Virus record (IMG/VR): IMGVR_UViG_3300027782_000195 | Coordinates: 1-35,030 of that record | DNA length: 35,030 nucleotides | From: a virus | Direction: 5' to 3' (one strand) | Position numbers and translations under genes: made by a program | The notes under the pieces: model-generated | What the model was told of the DNA's origin: nothing | Databases searched by the model: none | Seen by the model: the letters and a program-made list of their open reading frames with translations, nothing else | In this document: positions 19,688 to 27,950 of the stretch, one piece after another | How the letters are laid out: the number at the start of each line of letters is the position of its first letter | Numbering within the stretch: position 1 is the first letter of the stretch

Positions 19688-22185
19688 TGGCGCAGTTAAC
19701 AAGTTTAACAGGTAACGATACTGGTAACTTAACTTTACCTACTGGTACGAATGCCAATCGTCCGTCGGCCCCAACTACAACCGTTGCTCAATTTACTACT
19801 ACTGGTGCCGCTACTTGGACATGTCCGGCAGGCGTTACCAATATTGAAGTGTTAGTTGTGGCTGGCGGCGGCGGCGGTGGCTCAGCAGCCGGTGGTGGTG
19901 GTGGTGGAGTTATTTACGATCCACGATACCCAGTAGTTCCAACAACTGTATACAATTTATCAGTGGGCGCCGGCGGCGCAGCCGCAACTACTAGTTCAAG
20001 TGGTGTGGCAGGCAGTAGCGGAACTAATTCAACATTTGATTTATTAACTGCTATAGGTGGCGGAGGAGGAGGTGCATATAATACTCCTAATAATGCTGGA
20101 CTAAGTGGCGGATCAGGTGGAGGCGGCGGATCAGTTGTGGGCGGCAATGCGGCAAATTTAGGCGGCGCAAGCACAGTTGGTCAAGGATGGAAAGGCGGCA
20201 ATGGCAACGCCAGCTCAAATCCGTGGGCAAGTGGTGGAGGTGGAGGCGCCGGCGGCGCTGGATACCCAGCAACATCAGGCGGATACGCTGGCAATGGCGG
20301 CCCTGGAATTATGTGCGACATTACTGGAACTGCCTTATACTGGGGTGGTGGCGGTGGTGGTGGCGCACAAGGAGGGCGTGACGGCACTGGCAACGCAGGT
20401 GCCGGTGGTGTTGGTGGCGGTGGTGGTGGTTGTGTAACTTATCAAACCGGCACTATACTCACTTTCTTTGGTGGTGCCGGTGCGTTAAATGCTGGCGGAA
20501 ACGGAAACGCAGTTGCAGGCGGCACAGGTGCTGCCGCTGGTGCAGGCGGAGCAAATACCGGTGGTGGTGGTGGTGGACAAGGAATCTCAGTTGGCGCATC
20601 AGGAGCTGGCGGTTCGGGTATTGTTGTTATTAGATACAATACTAATACAATACCAGTGGAAGGACAAGCACGTTTCAACACTGAAACCAAAATATTAGAA
20701 ACTACTATTTCAAATAAATTTCGACCAGTTTTATACGAGAACATTGTTAAGAATGGACTTGTAGTGCATTTAGATGCGGCATACTATGCTGGAACAGGAA
20801 CCAGTTGGCAGGATTTAAGTGGACGAGATAACCACGCAACTATCACAGGTAGTCCAGCATATAGTACTAACAACGGTGGATATTTTACGTTTAGCAACGG
20901 AACAAATCAGTACGCTTCAAACACAAATACATTCTCTGCACATGTTGGCGCAACATCGATGACCATTTGCGGGTGGGTAAGAGCTCCGGCATCAGTGGGC
21001 GATTCTTATGTTGCATCAGTAGGCCCGGCAACTACAGGATCAGCTCGTGGGTTACGCCAAGCAAGTCAAGCATTAAGTGCAGTAAGTTATGGCAGTGGAG
21101 GTTCGCAAGATTTTAATAGCGGCGGAGTCCTAGAACTCAACAAATGGGTTTACTTATGTGCAGTGTGGAATGGTCCATATGTTTCAATATTCATTAACGG
21201 ATACGAAGTTGCAAAAACAAATTTAACTGCTCCGGCCGCATTGACTGCTGGTAATTATACTATTGGAAATAACAGTTGGAGTCCCGGTGGTACGTATACC
21301 TGGGGCGGCGACATTGCCATGGCGTCAATATATACTAGACCATTAAGCACACAAGAAATACGTCAAAACTTCAATGCAACATCTGCTAGATTTGGTCTTT
21401 CAGAAGTGGCAGAAAGAGGATTTGGCTTAAATGCAGGACAGCTAGGCGGACAATGGCCAACTCCTGACTTACTATGGTACGATGCCAGTTTGCCCAAATG
21501 CTATCCGGGGTCGGGCACAACAGTTAACGACTTATCGGGTCGTGGCTACACTGGTTCAACAACCAACATAACTTTTGGAACTCAAACATTTCCAACTGAA
21601 AACGGACAAGTCAACACCAGCTACTGGATTTTTAACGGCACAAACTCAAGTATTAACCTTGGTGGCAATGCAAGCAGTCAGTTAGCATGGAGCCCGTCAG
21701 GATATATTAACAGTACACTAACAGCATTTACTATAGAAATGTGGGTGTATTCATATGATGTTAACAATGCATTCTTTTTTAGTAAACCATGGAACGGCAG
21801 CGGACAATATAATATTTGGATGACAGATTGGTCGTTTACCTGCAACGGAGGAAATCCATATGTTAGTTCTGGAGTTTCGGCTAACAATAATCCTAACTGG
21901 GGCTGGAATCATGTGGTGGGACATATAGACGGTACTACTATTGGTTATTATCTAAATGGTCAGGGCCGCAGTCAACAGCACGGTATGAAATTCTACCAAG
22001 ATCCACCAAGCGGAAATGCTGGCGTTCAACCAACATTGGGCAGTATCTACCCAGGTGGATCGTACGGTGACAACAGTTTACAGTTTAGGGGTTTTATTTC
22101 AACTTGTAAAATGTATTCAAGAGTTTTAACACCTGTGGAAATACAAAACTTATTTCAATCAACAAGAGCTAAATTCGGAGTCTAA
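19687..22185 (+). CDS. Glycine-rich adhesin with two LamG-like domains
   Basis: This 832-residue protein starts at the ATG overlapping the previous stop by one base. Residues about 38-316 form a glycine-rich domain: opening VTNIEVLVVAGGGGGG, alternating Gly tracts and variable loops, and closing GGSGIVVIRYN. A fibre collar motif follows (about 322-349, GQARFNTETKILE). Then come two LamG/concanavalin A-like domains. The first (about 355-575) contains VVHLDAAYYAGTGTSWQDLS and GDIAMASIYTRPLS. The second (about 593-832) contains LLWYDASLP, WNHVVGHIDGTTIGYYLNG and STCKMYSRVLTPVE. The Gly tracts recall the polyglycine-helix sandwich of T-even gp38-type adhesins, but I see no direct gp38 homology. 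Likely a receptor-binding or fibre-tip protein with glycan-binding side domains. Confidence 0.8.
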   Translation: MAQLTSLTGNDTGNLTLPTGTNANRPSAPTTTVAQFTTTGAATWTCPAGVTNIEVLVVAGGGGGGSAAGGGGGGVIYDPRYPVVPTTVYNLSVGAGGAAATTSSSGVAGSSGTNSTFDLLTAIGGGGGGAYNTPNNAGLSGGSGGGGGSVVGGNAANLGGASTVGQGWKGGNGNASSNPWASGGGGGAGGAGYPATSGGYAGNGGPGIMCDITGTALYWGGGGGGGAQGGRDGTGNAGAGGVGGGGGGCVTYQTGTILTFFGGAGALNAGGNGNAVAGGTGAAAGAGGANTGGGGGGQGISVGASGAGGSGIVVIRYNTNTIPVEGQARFNTETKILETTISNKFRPVLYENIVKNGLVVHLDAAYYAGTGTSWQDLSGRDNHATITGSPAYSTNNGGYFTFSNGTNQYASNTNTFSAHVGATSMTICGWVRAPASVGDSYVASVGPATTGSARGLRQASQALSAVSYGSGGSQDFNSGGVLELNKWVYLCAVWNGPYVSIFINGYEVAKTNLTAPAALTAGNYTIGNNSWSPGGTYTWGGDIAMASIYTRPLSTQEIRQNFNATSARFGLSEVAERGFGLNAGQLGGQWPTPDLLWYDASLPKCYPGSGTTVNDLSGRGYTGSTTNITFGTQTFPTENGQVNTSYWIFNGTNSSINLGGNASSQLAWSPSGYINSTLTAFTIEMWVYSYDVNNAFFFSKPWNGSGQYNIWMTDWSFTCNGGNPYVSSGVSANNNPNWGWNHVVGHIDGTTIGYYLNGQGRSQQHGMKFYQDPPSGNAGVQPTLGSIYPGGSYGDNSLQFRGFISTCKMYSRVLTPVEIQNLFQSTRAKFGV

Positions 22186-22191
22186 TTTTAA

Positions 22192-24102
22192 ATGGCAAAT
22201 TTAACGTCTACATACATAAGTCCAAATAGTTATGTTAAACTGCCTAAGGGCACAACAGCACAACGTCCTGGATCACCAGCGGCAGGCATGCTGAGATATA
22301 ACACTGACTTGCGATATACAGAGTTATACAACGGCAATTCATGGGTTCCGTTTCAGGCATCTAAAGCATTACCTAACTATGCAACTGTAACAACAAGTTC
22401 GGGAAATCACGTAGTTACACACTATCTAAATAATCGTATACACTCATTTTTATCAGGTTCGCATACGTTTGTACCAACTGTTACTGGATATGTAGAAGTA
22501 CTAGTAGTTGCTGGTGGTGGTGCAGGCGGATCTGCAGGCGGCGGCGGTGCTGGCGGCCTAGTTTATAACAACGCATTTCTAGTCACTGCGGGTGCCAGCT
22601 ACACAGTTACAGTTGGTGCAGGCGGACTTGGATTTACTAGCAGTACTGCTAATGTAGCATCAAACGACGGTAGCGCAAGCGTTTTTGGTTCAATTACTGC
22701 TGTAGGTGGTGGTGGTGGTGGTGCGTATGGCAGTGCCAACACAAACGGACGAGCCGGCGGATCTGGCGGCGGCGCTGGACACGATACTGGTGTAGCCACA
22801 ACCGGTGGTGCAGGAACATCTGGACAAGGATTTAGAGGCGGAAACAAGCCTACATTTTACGGAAATAATCCATATTGTGCAGCCGGCGGCGGCGGAGCTG
22901 GCGGAGCAGGACAAGATGTTGCAACAAACAATGCTGCCGGCGCAGGCGGCCCTGGATTACCTATATCGATATTAGGTATTCCATTATACTGGGCAGGTGG
23001 GGGCGGTGGAGGAGTTCAAGGTAATACTATTGCAGGTATTGGCGGAACTGGTGGATTAGGTGGCGGCGGCGCAGGCGGAAACTGGAACAGCGGCGGGAGC
23101 AACTGGAATCAATTTGGTCTTGGACTTCAAGGCGCACTAAATCCAGGCAAACACGGATCAAATGGTAGTGGTAGTGTCACTTGCCGCGGTGGTGATGCTG
23201 GACCAAACACAGGTGGCGGCGGCGGTGGCATGGGTATTAGTGTAGAAATTAGCGGAAATGGTGGCTCAGGAATTGTAGTTGTTCGTTATCCAAGTATAAC
23301 TCCAACTCCTATCATACAACAGTACACTTTTGACAATGCTGGTATTCAACGAACTTATTGGACAGCCCCAGCAGGTGTAAGCAATGTGGAAGTACTAGTA
23401 GTTGCTGGCGGTGGTGGTGGTGGCCGCTACGGAGGTGGTGGCGGTGCAGGAGGAGTTGTATATAATTCAAGTTATGCCGTTACTCCAGGAAGTTCGTATC
23501 AAATTCAAGTTGGCGCAGGCGGAAGCAGTTGGGCAGGCGATGCTCAAAGTGGCGGCAATGCTGGCACAGGTGGTGACAGTTGGTTTGATGTACTCAGAGC
23601 ATTCGGTGGTGGTGGTGGTGGAAACTACGGAAACAATGCTTGTTCAAATGGTGCTGGTGGTGGTTCGGGCGGCGGCGGTGGATGTAATAATGCATCAGGT
23701 TGTGCTGGCGGCGCAGGCACACAGATTCAAGGTAACTCAGGCAGTGCTGGTAGCGGCAGTGCATATCAAGGCGGTGGTGGCGGTGGAGCAGGACAAGCTG
23801 GCGGAACTAATGGCACAAGCAGAGGCGGCGATGGAGTAATGTATTCTATCACAGGACTTCCATTGTATTATGGTGGTGGTGGATCAGGCTGTAGCCTACA
23901 ATTATTACCAGGAGGTTTAGGTGGCGGCGGCTATGGTGCTAGAGAAAGTACCTATGCAAATGTGCCGTACTGTGATGCATTGCCAAACACTGGTGGAGGT
24001 GGAGGTGGCGGCCGAGATGCTCTTTTCTTTGGCACATGGCGCACAGGCGCCGGCGGATCTGGTGTAGTGATATTAAGATATTATCAAACAACTTCATACT
24101 AA
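22192..24102 (+). CDS. Glycine-rich adhesin with two glycine-rich domains
   Basis: This 636-residue protein starts at ATG 6 nt after the previous stop; GGAG at 22177-22180 lies inside the upstream gene. The N-terminus has a fibre collar motif (KGTTAQRPGSPAAGMLRYNT, then ELYNGNSWVPF). Two glycine-rich domains follow, at about residues 90-367 and 389-633. Each opens with VEVLVVAGGG and closes with SGIVVVRY or SGVVILRY. In between, runs of four to seven glycines alternate with variable loops containing aromatic residues and pairs of cysteines. Unlike its neighbours it has no LamG or carbohydrate-binding-like domain. Likely a distal adhesin. The two domains look like an internal duplication that has diverged mostly in the loops. 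Confidence 0.8.
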   Translation: MANLTSTYISPNSYVKLPKGTTAQRPGSPAAGMLRYNTDLRYTELYNGNSWVPFQASKALPNYATVTTSSGNHVVTHYLNNRIHSFLSGSHTFVPTVTGYVEVLVVAGGGAGGSAGGGGAGGLVYNNAFLVTAGASYTVTVGAGGLGFTSSTANVASNDGSASVFGSITAVGGGGGGAYGSANTNGRAGGSGGGAGHDTGVATTGGAGTSGQGFRGGNKPTFYGNNPYCAAGGGGAGGAGQDVATNNAAGAGGPGLPISILGIPLYWAGGGGGGVQGNTIAGIGGTGGLGGGGAGGNWNSGGSNWNQFGLGLQGALNPGKHGSNGSGSVTCRGGDAGPNTGGGGGGMGISVEISGNGGSGIVVVRYPSITPTPIIQQYTFDNAGIQRTYWTAPAGVSNVEVLVVAGGGGGGRYGGGGGAGGVVYNSSYAVTPGSSYQIQVGAGGSSWAGDAQSGGNAGTGGDSWFDVLRAFGGGGGGNYGNNACSNGAGGGSGGGGGCNNASGCAGGAGTQIQGNSGSAGSGSAYQGGGGGGAGQAGGTNGTSRGGDGVMYSITGLPLYYGGGGSGCSLQLLPGGLGGGGYGARESTYANVPYCDALPNTGGGGGGGRDALFFGTWRTGAGGSGVVILRYYQTTSY

Positions 24103-24117
24103 AATTGGAAATATAGA

Positions 24118-26472
24118 ATGGCAATCTTAAAAAATACAACAGTTACAGACAACGGCTATGTGACCTTTTCACAAGGCAATACAGCCAATAGACCTGCAAT
24201 CGTTACCACACGCATACAATGGTTAACTGGTGGTGCCACAGTTTTATGTGGCAATACACCAACATTGTCAAGTACAAGTTGGACTTGCCCGGCTGACGTT
24301 AACGAAATTGAAGTATTAGTAGTAGCAGGTGGCGGGGGTGGTGGATTTGAAATGGGAGGTGGCGGAGGAGCAGGCGGATTAATTTATAATAAAAACTTCA
24401 GCGTTACACCTAACACAATATATACAGTTACAGTTGGCGCTGGCGGAAGTGCAAGAACTAGTAACGGTGATAATACTAGCAATGCTGGTAACAGTGTATT
24501 TGGCTCATTAACTGCTATTGCTGGAGGCGCAGGTGGAAATAACTCTAACACATATGATGGCACAGCAACCGGCGGCCGCCCAACAAACGGTGGTTCGGGT
24601 GGTGGAACAGGAGAAGGCCAATCCGTTGCACCGGGAACTAATGGCCAAGGATATGCTGGCGGTGCCGCTATTGAAGCTGGATACTATCATTCAGGCGGTG
24701 GTGGAGGAGCAGGCGGTGGTGGAGGAGCAGGTAGTCCTTACTGCGCAGGCGGTGGCGGCCCTGGATTATTAATTGATATTTCAGGAACACCAACTTGGTA
24801 TGCGGGTGGTGGTGGTGGTGGAAGTTATAGCCCTTCATCAAGCGGAAGTTTTCGTCCAGGAGCTGGTGGATTAGGTGGTGGCGGAAATGCTAACACACAA
24901 GCCGCTGGTTCGGCTGGCACTAATGGAACAGGTGGCGGTGGAGGTGGCGGTAGTTACAGTCCTTCGTCGGCAGGTGGTGCAGGCGGGTCTGGTATTGTTA
25001 TTATCAAATATACACAAGCCGCAGACAGCACAGATCCAAGAGGAATAATACGTTTTAATACTGACGTTAAAGATATTGAGATCTACAACGGTCAAGCACA
25101 AGGTTGGGTATCACAAAATCCAATGAAAAACTTTGGCGGACATAACCTATTACCATACAGTCAAGACTGGTCAACATATACTGGTAACTATTTTAGCAAT
25201 TGGATTAACTCCACAGTGACCGCAGGACAACGCGACCCATTTGGAACCACAAATGCCGCTTTACTTACTGGATATTACGCAAGGCTTTCAACTACAGTAT
25301 CAGTAACACCTGGCAAAACATATACATTTAGCGTTTGGTTAAAAAATTCTGCGTTAGTAAATGCTGTAAATTTACATATAGTTAAAGGACTCAGCGGAGC
25401 TCAACAAGGCGACGTTTCTCTAACAGTTAGTGTGGCCAGTATAACCAACTGGACTAGATTTTCTCTATCTTACACAGTTCCGGCTAGTGGAGTTAATCAA
25501 ATACAATGCGGTGTAGGATTTGGTAGTTCTATGTCAGCATCTGCTACTGGATATTCAATGTTTGTATTTGGAGGACAGTTAGAAGAAGCTAGTGCGCCTG
25601 GACCATACACATATACCAACGGTGTTGCTAGCCCAGCTCCAACTAAACTAAATGGTTACCGAATTCATACTTATTCTACCGCGGGCATAAGTGGATTTAC
25701 TCCAGCAGTTACTGGATTTGTTGATGTGTTAGTTGTAGCTGGAGGCGGTGGTGGTGGCAGCGGATTTAACAAAAGTGCCGCTGGAGGCGGCGGTGGCGGC
25801 GGCGGAGTTGTACAAATACAGTCCATGGCTGTTGAAGGAGACAAACAATATACTGTTGTTGTTGGCGCAGGAGGAACTGGCGGAACCGCAGGTACATCGG
25901 GCGTAGCTGGAATGGGCCGAATGGGCGGGATGAGCCAGTTTGGAACTGTAACTGCTGTCGGCGGCGGCGGTGGTGGAAACTATTCAGATATAGGTGGAAT
26001 GTCAGGCGGATCAGGCGGCGGAGGTGGCGGCGCTGGCGGAAATCGAAGCGACGGCGGCTATCTCGGCGGTGCTGGTACACCTGGACAAGGTTACCCTGGT
26101 GGCAGGCACGATGGGTCAGGACAAAGTAACACAACTACCAGTTGTGGTGGTGGTGGCGGAGCAGGCGGCCCAGGAATGGACGGATCAGTTGGTGCGCGAG
26201 GCGGAAACGGCGGCCCAGGTTTCCCAAGTTTAATTGCTGGATCAATGACTTATTTTGGCGGCGGTGGTGGTGGTGGTGGCGCAACCACTAACGGTGGTGG
26301 TTACGGCGGTATTGGCGGCGGCGGCAATGCCGGACAGAGCCAAAACTCCGACGGTCTTCCAGGAACTAATGGGCTTGGTGGTGGTGGTGGTGGCGGAAGT
26401 TGTGACGTTGGATCAATTGCTGGTGGCACAGGCGGCTCAGGAATTGTCATAGTACGATACAGACACGAGTAA
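24118..26472 (+). CDS. Glycine-rich adhesin with central carbohydrate-binding-like domain
   Basis: This 784-residue protein starts at ATG with only a weak TGGAA before it. Order: N-terminal fibre motif (YVTFSQGNTANRPAI), glycine-rich domain 1 (about 55-298), collar motif (about 305-335, RGIIRFNTDVKDIEIYNG), a carbohydrate-binding-like domain (about 342-501) and glycine-rich domain 2 (about 525-782). The carbohydrate-binding-like domain contains NLLPYSQDWSTYTG, VTPGKTYTFSVWLKNS and FVFGGQLEEASAPGPYTYTNG, a pattern common in phage tail spikes and fibres. A related domain, interrupted by an insert, is present in A. Both glycine-rich domains end in SGIVI(I/V)(K/R)Y. It is last in the glycine-rich gene run. 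Likely a fibre-tip adhesin that engages cell-surface glycans. Confidence 0.8.
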   Translation: MAILKNTTVTDNGYVTFSQGNTANRPAIVTTRIQWLTGGATVLCGNTPTLSSTSWTCPADVNEIEVLVVAGGGGGGFEMGGGGGAGGLIYNKNFSVTPNTIYTVTVGAGGSARTSNGDNTSNAGNSVFGSLTAIAGGAGGNNSNTYDGTATGGRPTNGGSGGGTGEGQSVAPGTNGQGYAGGAAIEAGYYHSGGGGGAGGGGGAGSPYCAGGGGPGLLIDISGTPTWYAGGGGGGSYSPSSSGSFRPGAGGLGGGGNANTQAAGSAGTNGTGGGGGGGSYSPSSAGGAGGSGIVIIKYTQAADSTDPRGIIRFNTDVKDIEIYNGQAQGWVSQNPMKNFGGHNLLPYSQDWSTYTGNYFSNWINSTVTAGQRDPFGTTNAALLTGYYARLSTTVSVTPGKTYTFSVWLKNSALVNAVNLHIVKGLSGAQQGDVSLTVSVASITNWTRFSLSYTVPASGVNQIQCGVGFGSSMSASATGYSMFVFGGQLEEASAPGPYTYTNGVASPAPTKLNGYRIHTYSTAGISGFTPAVTGFVDVLVVAGGGGGGSGFNKSAAGGGGGGGGVVQIQSMAVEGDKQYTVVVGAGGTGGTAGTSGVAGMGRMGGMSQFGTVTAVGGGGGGNYSDIGGMSGGSGGGGGGAGGNRSDGGYLGGAGTPGQGYPGGRHDGSGQSNTTTSCGGGGGAGGPGMDGSVGARGGNGGPGFPSLIAGSMTYFGGGGGGGGATTNGGGYGGIGGGGNAGQSQNSDGLPGTNGLGGGGGGGSCDVGSIAGGTGGSGIVIVRYRHE

Positions 26473-26475
26473 ATA
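26468..26475 (+). promoter_or_regulatory. Late-promoter-like AGTAAATA
   Basis: AGTAAATA overlaps the stop codon of the preceding adhesin gene and ends 20 nt before the next ATG, the same distance as GATAAATA before B. Only the TAAATA core matches the T4 late motif. Confidence 0.35.
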
Positions 26476-26495
26476 ACTCCATAGGAGATAATTAC

Positions 26496-26909
26496 ATGAA
26501 TACAGTTCCAATGGATTTGTTATTTGGAGTAGACGTAGCAATTAAAAAACTACGTCCTGGAGCAAATTTTCAATTAGAAGGATCCCGTATTACAATTTGG
26601 AATGATCCAGACGGTAGACCTGCACCTACTTGGGAAGAAATACAAGCTCAACTCGACTCTGACAAAAACCTTTATTACGACCACTTAGGCATTAAAGAAG
26701 ATGAGTATCCTATATTCGATGCACCAGTAGTGACAGGTGAGCCTCACGGTGGCGAGTTTGATGAAACTCCTGTCAGTAAACAACGAATGAATTTGTGCAA
26801 ACAATGCGATAGTTATATGCTTGGTATTAGAGTTTGTAAAGAATGTTCGTGCTTTATGCCAATAAAAACTTTACTAACTGATGCAGTTTGTCCATTGGGT
26901 AAATGGTAA
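26496..26909 (+). CDS. XkdW-like protein with C-terminal Cys-rich zinc finger
   Basis: This 137-residue protein starts at ATG 8 nt after AGGAG (26483-26487). The N-terminal half (DVAIKKLRPGANFQLEG, then WNDPDGRPAPTWEEIQAQL) resembles the XkdW-like segment often found beside phage tail-fibre genes. The C-terminus carries C101-x2-C104-x9-C114-x2-C117-x-C119-x12-C132, ending CPLGKW. This is a likely zinc-binding motif of a kind common in cyanophage-like genomes. Its place directly after the adhesins suggests a fibre assembly or structural accessory role, but this is inference. The next gene starts inside its stop region (7-nt overlap, ATGGTAA), so the two are probably co-translated. Confidence 0.7.
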   Translation: MNTVPMDLLFGVDVAIKKLRPGANFQLEGSRITIWNDPDGRPAPTWEEIQAQLDSDKNLYYDHLGIKEDEYPIFDAPVVTGEPHGGEFDETPVSKQRMNLCKQCDSYMLGIRVCKECSCFMPIKTLLTDAVCPLGKW

Positions 26910-27307
26910 ATTTAACTAAATTTTACCATCCAAATATTTCATCATTTACATTTTGCAATCCGCTTGATCTCAAATTAACCAGCTGGATTGTAGAATGTCT
27001 AAACACATACGCTAGACAAAATAAAATAACAGAACCGTTAACAATAACTCAACTGTGGCTAAACGAAGATGTTATAGGACAGATGCCGCATAGTCATAAC
27101 GGAAATTTTCTTATTGGATGCCTTTATTTTACTTTAGGTAGCAATATATATTTTATTGAAAATAATGAAGAAACTGACTGCTTTATAGAACCTGGTATGT
27201 TATTGTTATTTCCAGGAGGTACTATGCATGGAACTAGACCTCACACAGAAACTTATATTAGAAGATCAGTGGCATTCAACGTTAATAAAAGCTGTACCAA
27301 CCAGTAA
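26903..27307 (+). CDS. Short 2OG-Fe(II) oxygenase-like protein
   Basis: This 134-residue protein overlaps the upstream gene by 7 nt. Residues 50-77 (QLWLNEDVIGQMPHSHNGNF, then LIGCLYFT) and 96-127 (EPGMLLLFPGGTMHGTRPH, then RRSVAFNV) match the C-terminal core of the putative 2OG-Fe(II) oxygenase family also seen at 27951-28562. His63/His65 and His109 are candidate iron ligands, and Arg120/Arg121 candidate 2-oxoglutarate contacts. It is about 70 residues shorter than the neighbouring copy because most of the N-terminal region is missing, so it may be a minimal or degenerate form. The substrate is unknown. Its 3' end overlaps the convergent gene by 26 nt (27282-27307), so no separate terminator fits between them. 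Confidence 0.65.
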   Translation: MVNLTKFYHPNISSFTFCNPLDLKLTSWIVECLNTYARQNKITEPLTITQLWLNEDVIGQMPHSHNGNFLIGCLYFTLGSNIYFIENNEETDCFIEPGMLLLFPGGTMHGTRPHTETYIRRSVAFNVNKSCTNQ

Positions 27308-27890
27308 TAATAAACTTTTCTTCAGTAGCACTGGGCAATCCTCGATGTGTATAGGTCCAGTCACTAGGCCAGTATAGTGTAAGACCTTTTTGAGGTTTAA
27401 CTTTAATTTTTTGATGTAAAAATTCAGTTTCCCCTCCGTCCGCAACATCATTCAAATAGGTCATAAAGGCTAAATGTCTATTGTTAGCAGGCGTATTTGA
27501 TGTCCCACGCTCAGTATGCCATTGATGGTAAGCTCCACTTGGCATATATTTTTGTATATTAATTCCTTCAACTATTCCCCAGCGTTGATATACATCACAC
27601 ATTGGAAATTTATTTACATACATTTGTGTAACTTTTTGAAGTTGTATCGCCGCATATTCTTTAAACAAATTGGTATCTTGTTCAAGTTTACAATCAAATG
27701 AATCTTTGACAGACTTGTCTAAAATTCCTTCAGGATGTTCAATAGTATAAGATTGGCCGCGCTCAACATGTTTGCTATTAGCATGATAGTTGATAATCTT
27801 ATCGCATATAGACATATCTTCCAAAAACCACCCCCCAATAAAGTTTTCAGTAGAAGATTCAATAATACATTCTTTGAGCATAGAAGCCAT
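27282..27890 (-). CDS. Prolyl-4-hydroxylase-like 2OG-Fe(II) oxygenase
   Basis: This 202-residue protein is on the minus strand. The double-stranded beta-helix core carries His125-Thr-Glu127 (YHQWHTERG), then HLAFMTYLNDVADGGETEF, His182 (THRG) and Lys192 (EEKFIITGW). The metal triad would therefore be HxE...H rather than the classical HxD...H; I recall the same variation in related marine-phage proteins. Lys192 is the likely 2-oxoglutarate anchor. The family hydroxylates protein side chains, commonly proline, but the substrate here is unknown. AAGGG lies about 10 nt before the ATG on the minus strand. The gene diverges from the 27951 oxygenase across a 60-nt spacer and converges on the preceding one. 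Confidence 0.8.
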   Translation of the reverse strand: MASMLKECIIESSTENFIGGWFLEDMSICDKIINYHANSKHVERGQSYTIEHPEGILDKSVKDSFDCKLEQDTNLFKEYAAIQLQKVTQMYVNKFPMCDVYQRWGIVEGINIQKYMPSGAYHQWHTERGTSNTPANNRHLAFMTYLNDVADGGETEFLHQKIKVKPQKGLTLYWPSDWTYTHRGLPSATEEKFIITGWYSFY

Positions 27891-27901
27891 ATCGCGCCGA
27901 C

Positions 27902-27943
27902 CCTTGTTAGTTTAAGTATATATAATATTAACTTTAAACAAGG
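27902..27943. promoter_or_regulatory. Inverted repeat in a divergent promoter region
   Basis: CCTTGTT (27902-27908) and AACAAGG (27937-27943) are perfect inverted copies. Their inner flanks GTTTAAG and CTTTAAAC also nearly pair. The AT-rich centre holds TATAAT (27921-27926). The outer arms supply the AAGG ribosome-binding site for both divergent oxygenase genes, which may explain part of the symmetry. It could be a bidirectional promoter/operator or simply two mirrored Shine-Dalgarno sites. Confidence 0.4.
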
Positions 27944-27950
27944 TATAATT

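Noticed and set aside
23402-23839. 145-residue plus-strand reading frame in the glycine-rich gene
   Set aside because: It is an alternative frame of GGT/GGC-rich DNA giving Val/Ala-rich sequence. There is no independent start signal and it lies wholly inside a convincing gene.
19850-26400. Repetitive GGT/GGC/GGA tracts as a CRISPR array or non-coding repeat
   Set aside because: There are no regularly spaced identical repeats with unique spacers. The tracts stay in frame and encode glycine runs.
19687-26472. Diversity-generating retroelement acting on the adhesins
   Set aside because: No reverse transcriptase, template repeat or adenine-biased variable repeat is visible in the window.
27735-27950. 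N-terminal extension of the 27951 oxygenase
   Set aside because: It would lie antisense to the oxygenase at 27282-27890. The ATG at 27951 has AAGG before it and begins a family-like N-terminus.
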